Assembly: GCA_020048935.1 (NCBI GenBank)
Contig: JAIFLS010000078.1
Location: forward strand, 1-18,177
Length of the DNA stretch: 18,177 nt
Direction: 5' to 3'
Source of the DNA: a bacterium
Lineage (GTDB): Bacteria > Verrucomicrobiota > Kiritimatiellia > UBA8416
Below the pieces are notes generated by a model, which saw only the letters and a list, made by a program, of their open reading frames with translations, was not told the origin of the DNA and searched no databases. Shown here piece by piece: positions 16,501-18,177 of the stretch (position 1 is the stretch's first letter; each line of letters opens with the position of its first letter). Both the position numbers and the translations under genes were made by a program.

Positions 16501-16540
16501 ACCTTGCGGTATGCGATACTGATCAGGCAAATCGAAAAGA

Positions 16541-18177
16541 ATGACAATGAAAGAGAATATCGTGAAATCATACAAGACCTGCTTCGCTCTATTGGCATCG
16601 CTCTTATTGACTGTAGCCGGTACGTTTGCCGACAATCCGATCATTCCGAATCAGGGTGTGTGTGATCCCCACATACGTATCTTCAACAACAAGGCTTTCT
16701 TGTTCTCCAGTCATGATTTTGGAAAGGGTGAAAAGATCTATAAGATGGTTGACTGGCAGCTCTTCTCCTCGTCTGACCTGGTAGCCTGGAAAAAGGAATT
16801 TGTCCTCAGGCCGGAGGACACATACATCGGCCCTTGGCATGAGTGCTACGCCCCGGATGGCGCCACACGTAACGGCAAATACTACTTCTATTTTTCCCAG
16901 CAGCAAAAGCAGGCAGGGGTCGCCATCAGTGACAAGCCGGATGGTCCTTATGTCGATGCGCTGAAGAAGCCGCTGCTGCCCGAAAAACTTACGCCGTCCG
17001 CAGAATACGATATATCCGTTTTTACGGACGACGACAAGGCTCGTACCCCTTACATTGTGTGGGGATACACAGTGGCAAATAAGGACTACTACATTGCCCG
17101 ACTCAACGAGGACATGATTTCACTGGCCGAGGCTCCAAGGAAGATCGTCATTCAAAATGGCTGGAAAAACGATGCGCCCGCACTGCATAAGCACAACGGT
17201 ATCTACTACCTCAACGCCCACGGAGGATGCTATGCCACAGCCACCAATGTTTACGGCCCCTACACTTCCAGAGGGCTGTATACAAAAGAGTGGTCCGATC
17301 ACGGTAGTTTTTTCACTTGGAATAATCAGACCTTCCACCCCTATGGAGTACGGGAAGACTGGAAAGATCCTTTTTACCGAACCACCAGGATGACTTATGC
17401 CCACTACAAGGACAACGGCGATATTGTGACCGATGACTTTATCGGCGCAGCCCCCCTGGGAGTTGGTCAGTATGATCCCACCTGGCTGCGTACAGAAGCC
17501 GAGTGGTATTTCGCCGCCAGTGATGGGCTGGATAAACGTGAGATCCCGGGTGGCTTTGAAATCAGAGGCATCACAGATGGCTCGTGGCTGAGATTTCCTA
17601 AAGTACAGCAGATGAGCGAGGGCATGTCGCTGAATATCCGTGTTTCCTCGGGAAGCAGCGATGGGGGTACCATTGAAGTCAGACAGGATGACCCAGACGG
17701 TCCATTGCTTGGCTCCGTTACTGTACCGGACACCGGAGGATGGGAAGCCTACCGAACCGTGACGACCACGCTCAAGAACAAGGCCGGCACCCAGGACCTT
17801 TGCTTTGTTTTCAAGGGCAAAGGAAAAGAGCTTATGCGTCTGGACTGGTGGAACACCGATCAGTCCGTGGCGGATACTGATCCAGAATCCCGGCTTGAGG
17901 CCGCTTCGGTTCCCATTGAACTGGATGTGCGTCAGTCCAATCAGACGGAAATCAAGGCGTTGGACGGGGGTGGATATGATATCAAGACGATCGGGGAGGA
18001 TCCGTACGTCATGTGCCAGCCCATTGCAGGGCCGTATGACCCTGTTCAACAATACATGCTGTCGTTCGACTATGTCTGTGCTGAAGGACTGGAGCCCGTA
18101 CAACTTTTCTATGGTCCCCCGATTTGCGCGGAGCAATCGGCAGTAGGTCCTCAAGTTCCTTCGAGTGATGGCTGGAC
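16541..18177 (+). CDS. GH43-CBM6 glycosidase with further module (3' end outside window)
   Basis: 545 residues visible, continuing past the window. A signal peptide ends near TFA-D (residue 31). Residues about 33-310 form a five-bladed-propeller glycoside hydrolase family 43 domain: the catalytic base Asp is D42 in GVCDPHIRIF, the YAPDGATRNGKYYFYFS block follows, and YDISVFTDDD (D157) is the pKa-modulating Asp region. The expected general-acid Glu before the 'AP.L.K..G.YYL' block reads Asp (D211 in KNDAPALHKHNGIYYL). Residues about 316-437 resemble CBM6 (TEAEWYFAASDG, then FEIRGITDGSWLRF and LMRLDWWN). From about residue 468 a module homologous to the N-terminal module of the DUF5722 protein begins. 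Known GH43 activities include xylosidase and arabinofuranosidase. The start is the ATG at 16541, with another at 16547, and no strong ribosome binding site. Confidence 0.92.
   Translation, partial: MTMKENIVKSYKTCFALLASLLLTVAGTFADNPIIPNQGVCDPHIRIFNNKAFLFSSHDFGKGEKIYKMVDWQLFSSSDLVAWKKEFVLRPEDTYIGPWHECYAPDGATRNGKYYFYFSQQQKQAGVAISDKPDGPYVDALKKPLLPEKLTPSAEYDISVFTDDDKARTPYIVWGYTVANKDYYIARLNEDMISLAEAPRKIVIQNGWKNDAPALHKHNGIYYLNAHGGCYATATNVYGPYTSRGLYTKEWSDHGSFFTWNNQTFHPYGVREDWKDPFYRTTRMTYAHYKDNGDIVTDDFIGAAPLGVGQYDPTWLRTEAEWYFAASDGLDKREIPGGFEIRGITDGSWLRFPKVQQMSEGMSLNIRVSSGSSDGGTIEVRQDDPDGPLLGSVTVPDTGGWEAYRTVTTTLKNKAGTQDLCFVFKGKGKELMRLDWWNTDQSVADTDPESRLEAASVPIELDVRQSNQTEIKALDGGGYDIKTIGEDPYVMCQPIAGPYDPVQQYMLSFDYVCAEGLEPVQLFYGPPICAEQSAVGPQVPSSDGW

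Noticed and set aside
16509..16519. Small palindrome GTAT-GCG-ATAC after the 813-residue gene
   Set aside because: A 4-bp stem with a 3-base loop and no T-run is expected by chance and is too weak for a terminator.
17120..18154. 344-codon open frame on the minus strand
   Set aside because: It lies entirely opposite the GH43-CBM6 gene, whose motifs are clear; the minus-strand product shows no recognisable domain.

Overview
The window carries one uninterrupted run of genes, all on the + strand, that looks like a secreted system for breaking down a decorated (probably sulfated and acetylated) polysaccharide, together with the inner-membrane uptake machinery. No RNA genes, transposases or CRISPR arrays were seen. 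The combination of multiple formylglycine sulfatases, a CUT1-type sugar ABC importer without SusC/SusD, very large secreted proteins with calcium-binding DxDGD loops, and a 'SYSLEYSTNL' type module is what I would expect from a PVC-superphylum bacterium, most likely Kiritimatiellota or a neighbouring Planctomycetes/Verrucomicrobia lineage. This placement is inference from gene content, not a measured phylogeny.

Layout. Bases 2-673 are the C-terminal part of a sulfatase that begins outside the window. A 204-base spacer with a GC hairpin (705-724) and a 7-bp-arm palindrome (774-796) precedes an ABC importer: substrate-binding protein (878-2170), MalF-type permease (2193-3143) and MalG-type permease (3224-4066). 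No ATPase gene is present, so a shared one encoded elsewhere is presumed. The two spacers inside the importer operon contain different 7-base tandem repeats, and the spacer after it contains a perfect 22-bp inverted repeat (4133-4204).

Next come tightly spaced genes for secreted proteins: a complete sulfatase with an extra C-terminal beta-sandwich-like module (4235-6061), an unrecognised 337-residue protein (6074-7087), a DUF5722 protein with the Glu pair expected of a retaining clan GH-A glycosidase (7128-9239), an unrecognised 1106-residue protein (9258-12578), a sialate O-acetylesterase-like (SASA) gene broken by a frameshift (12627-14053), an 813-residue protein with two duplicated beta-sandwich modules, calcium-binding loops and an unrecognised C-terminal domain (14059-16500), and a GH43-CBM6 enzyme running off the right edge (16541-18177). 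Gaps between these genes are 5 to about 50 bases, suggesting one transcription unit or a few.

How they may work together (inference): sulfatases and the esterase would strip sulfate and acetyl groups, GH43 and the DUF5722 enzyme would cleave side chains and backbone, and the importer would take up the released oligosaccharides. A recurring jelly-roll-like module occurs in five of the secreted proteins, including a roughly 50% identical copy shared by the DUF5722 and GH43 proteins, which points to a common binding target. The most promising unexplored items are the 1106-residue and 337-residue proteins, the C-terminal domain of the 813-residue protein, the DUF5722 enzyme, and the repeat/palindrome elements in the importer spacers.
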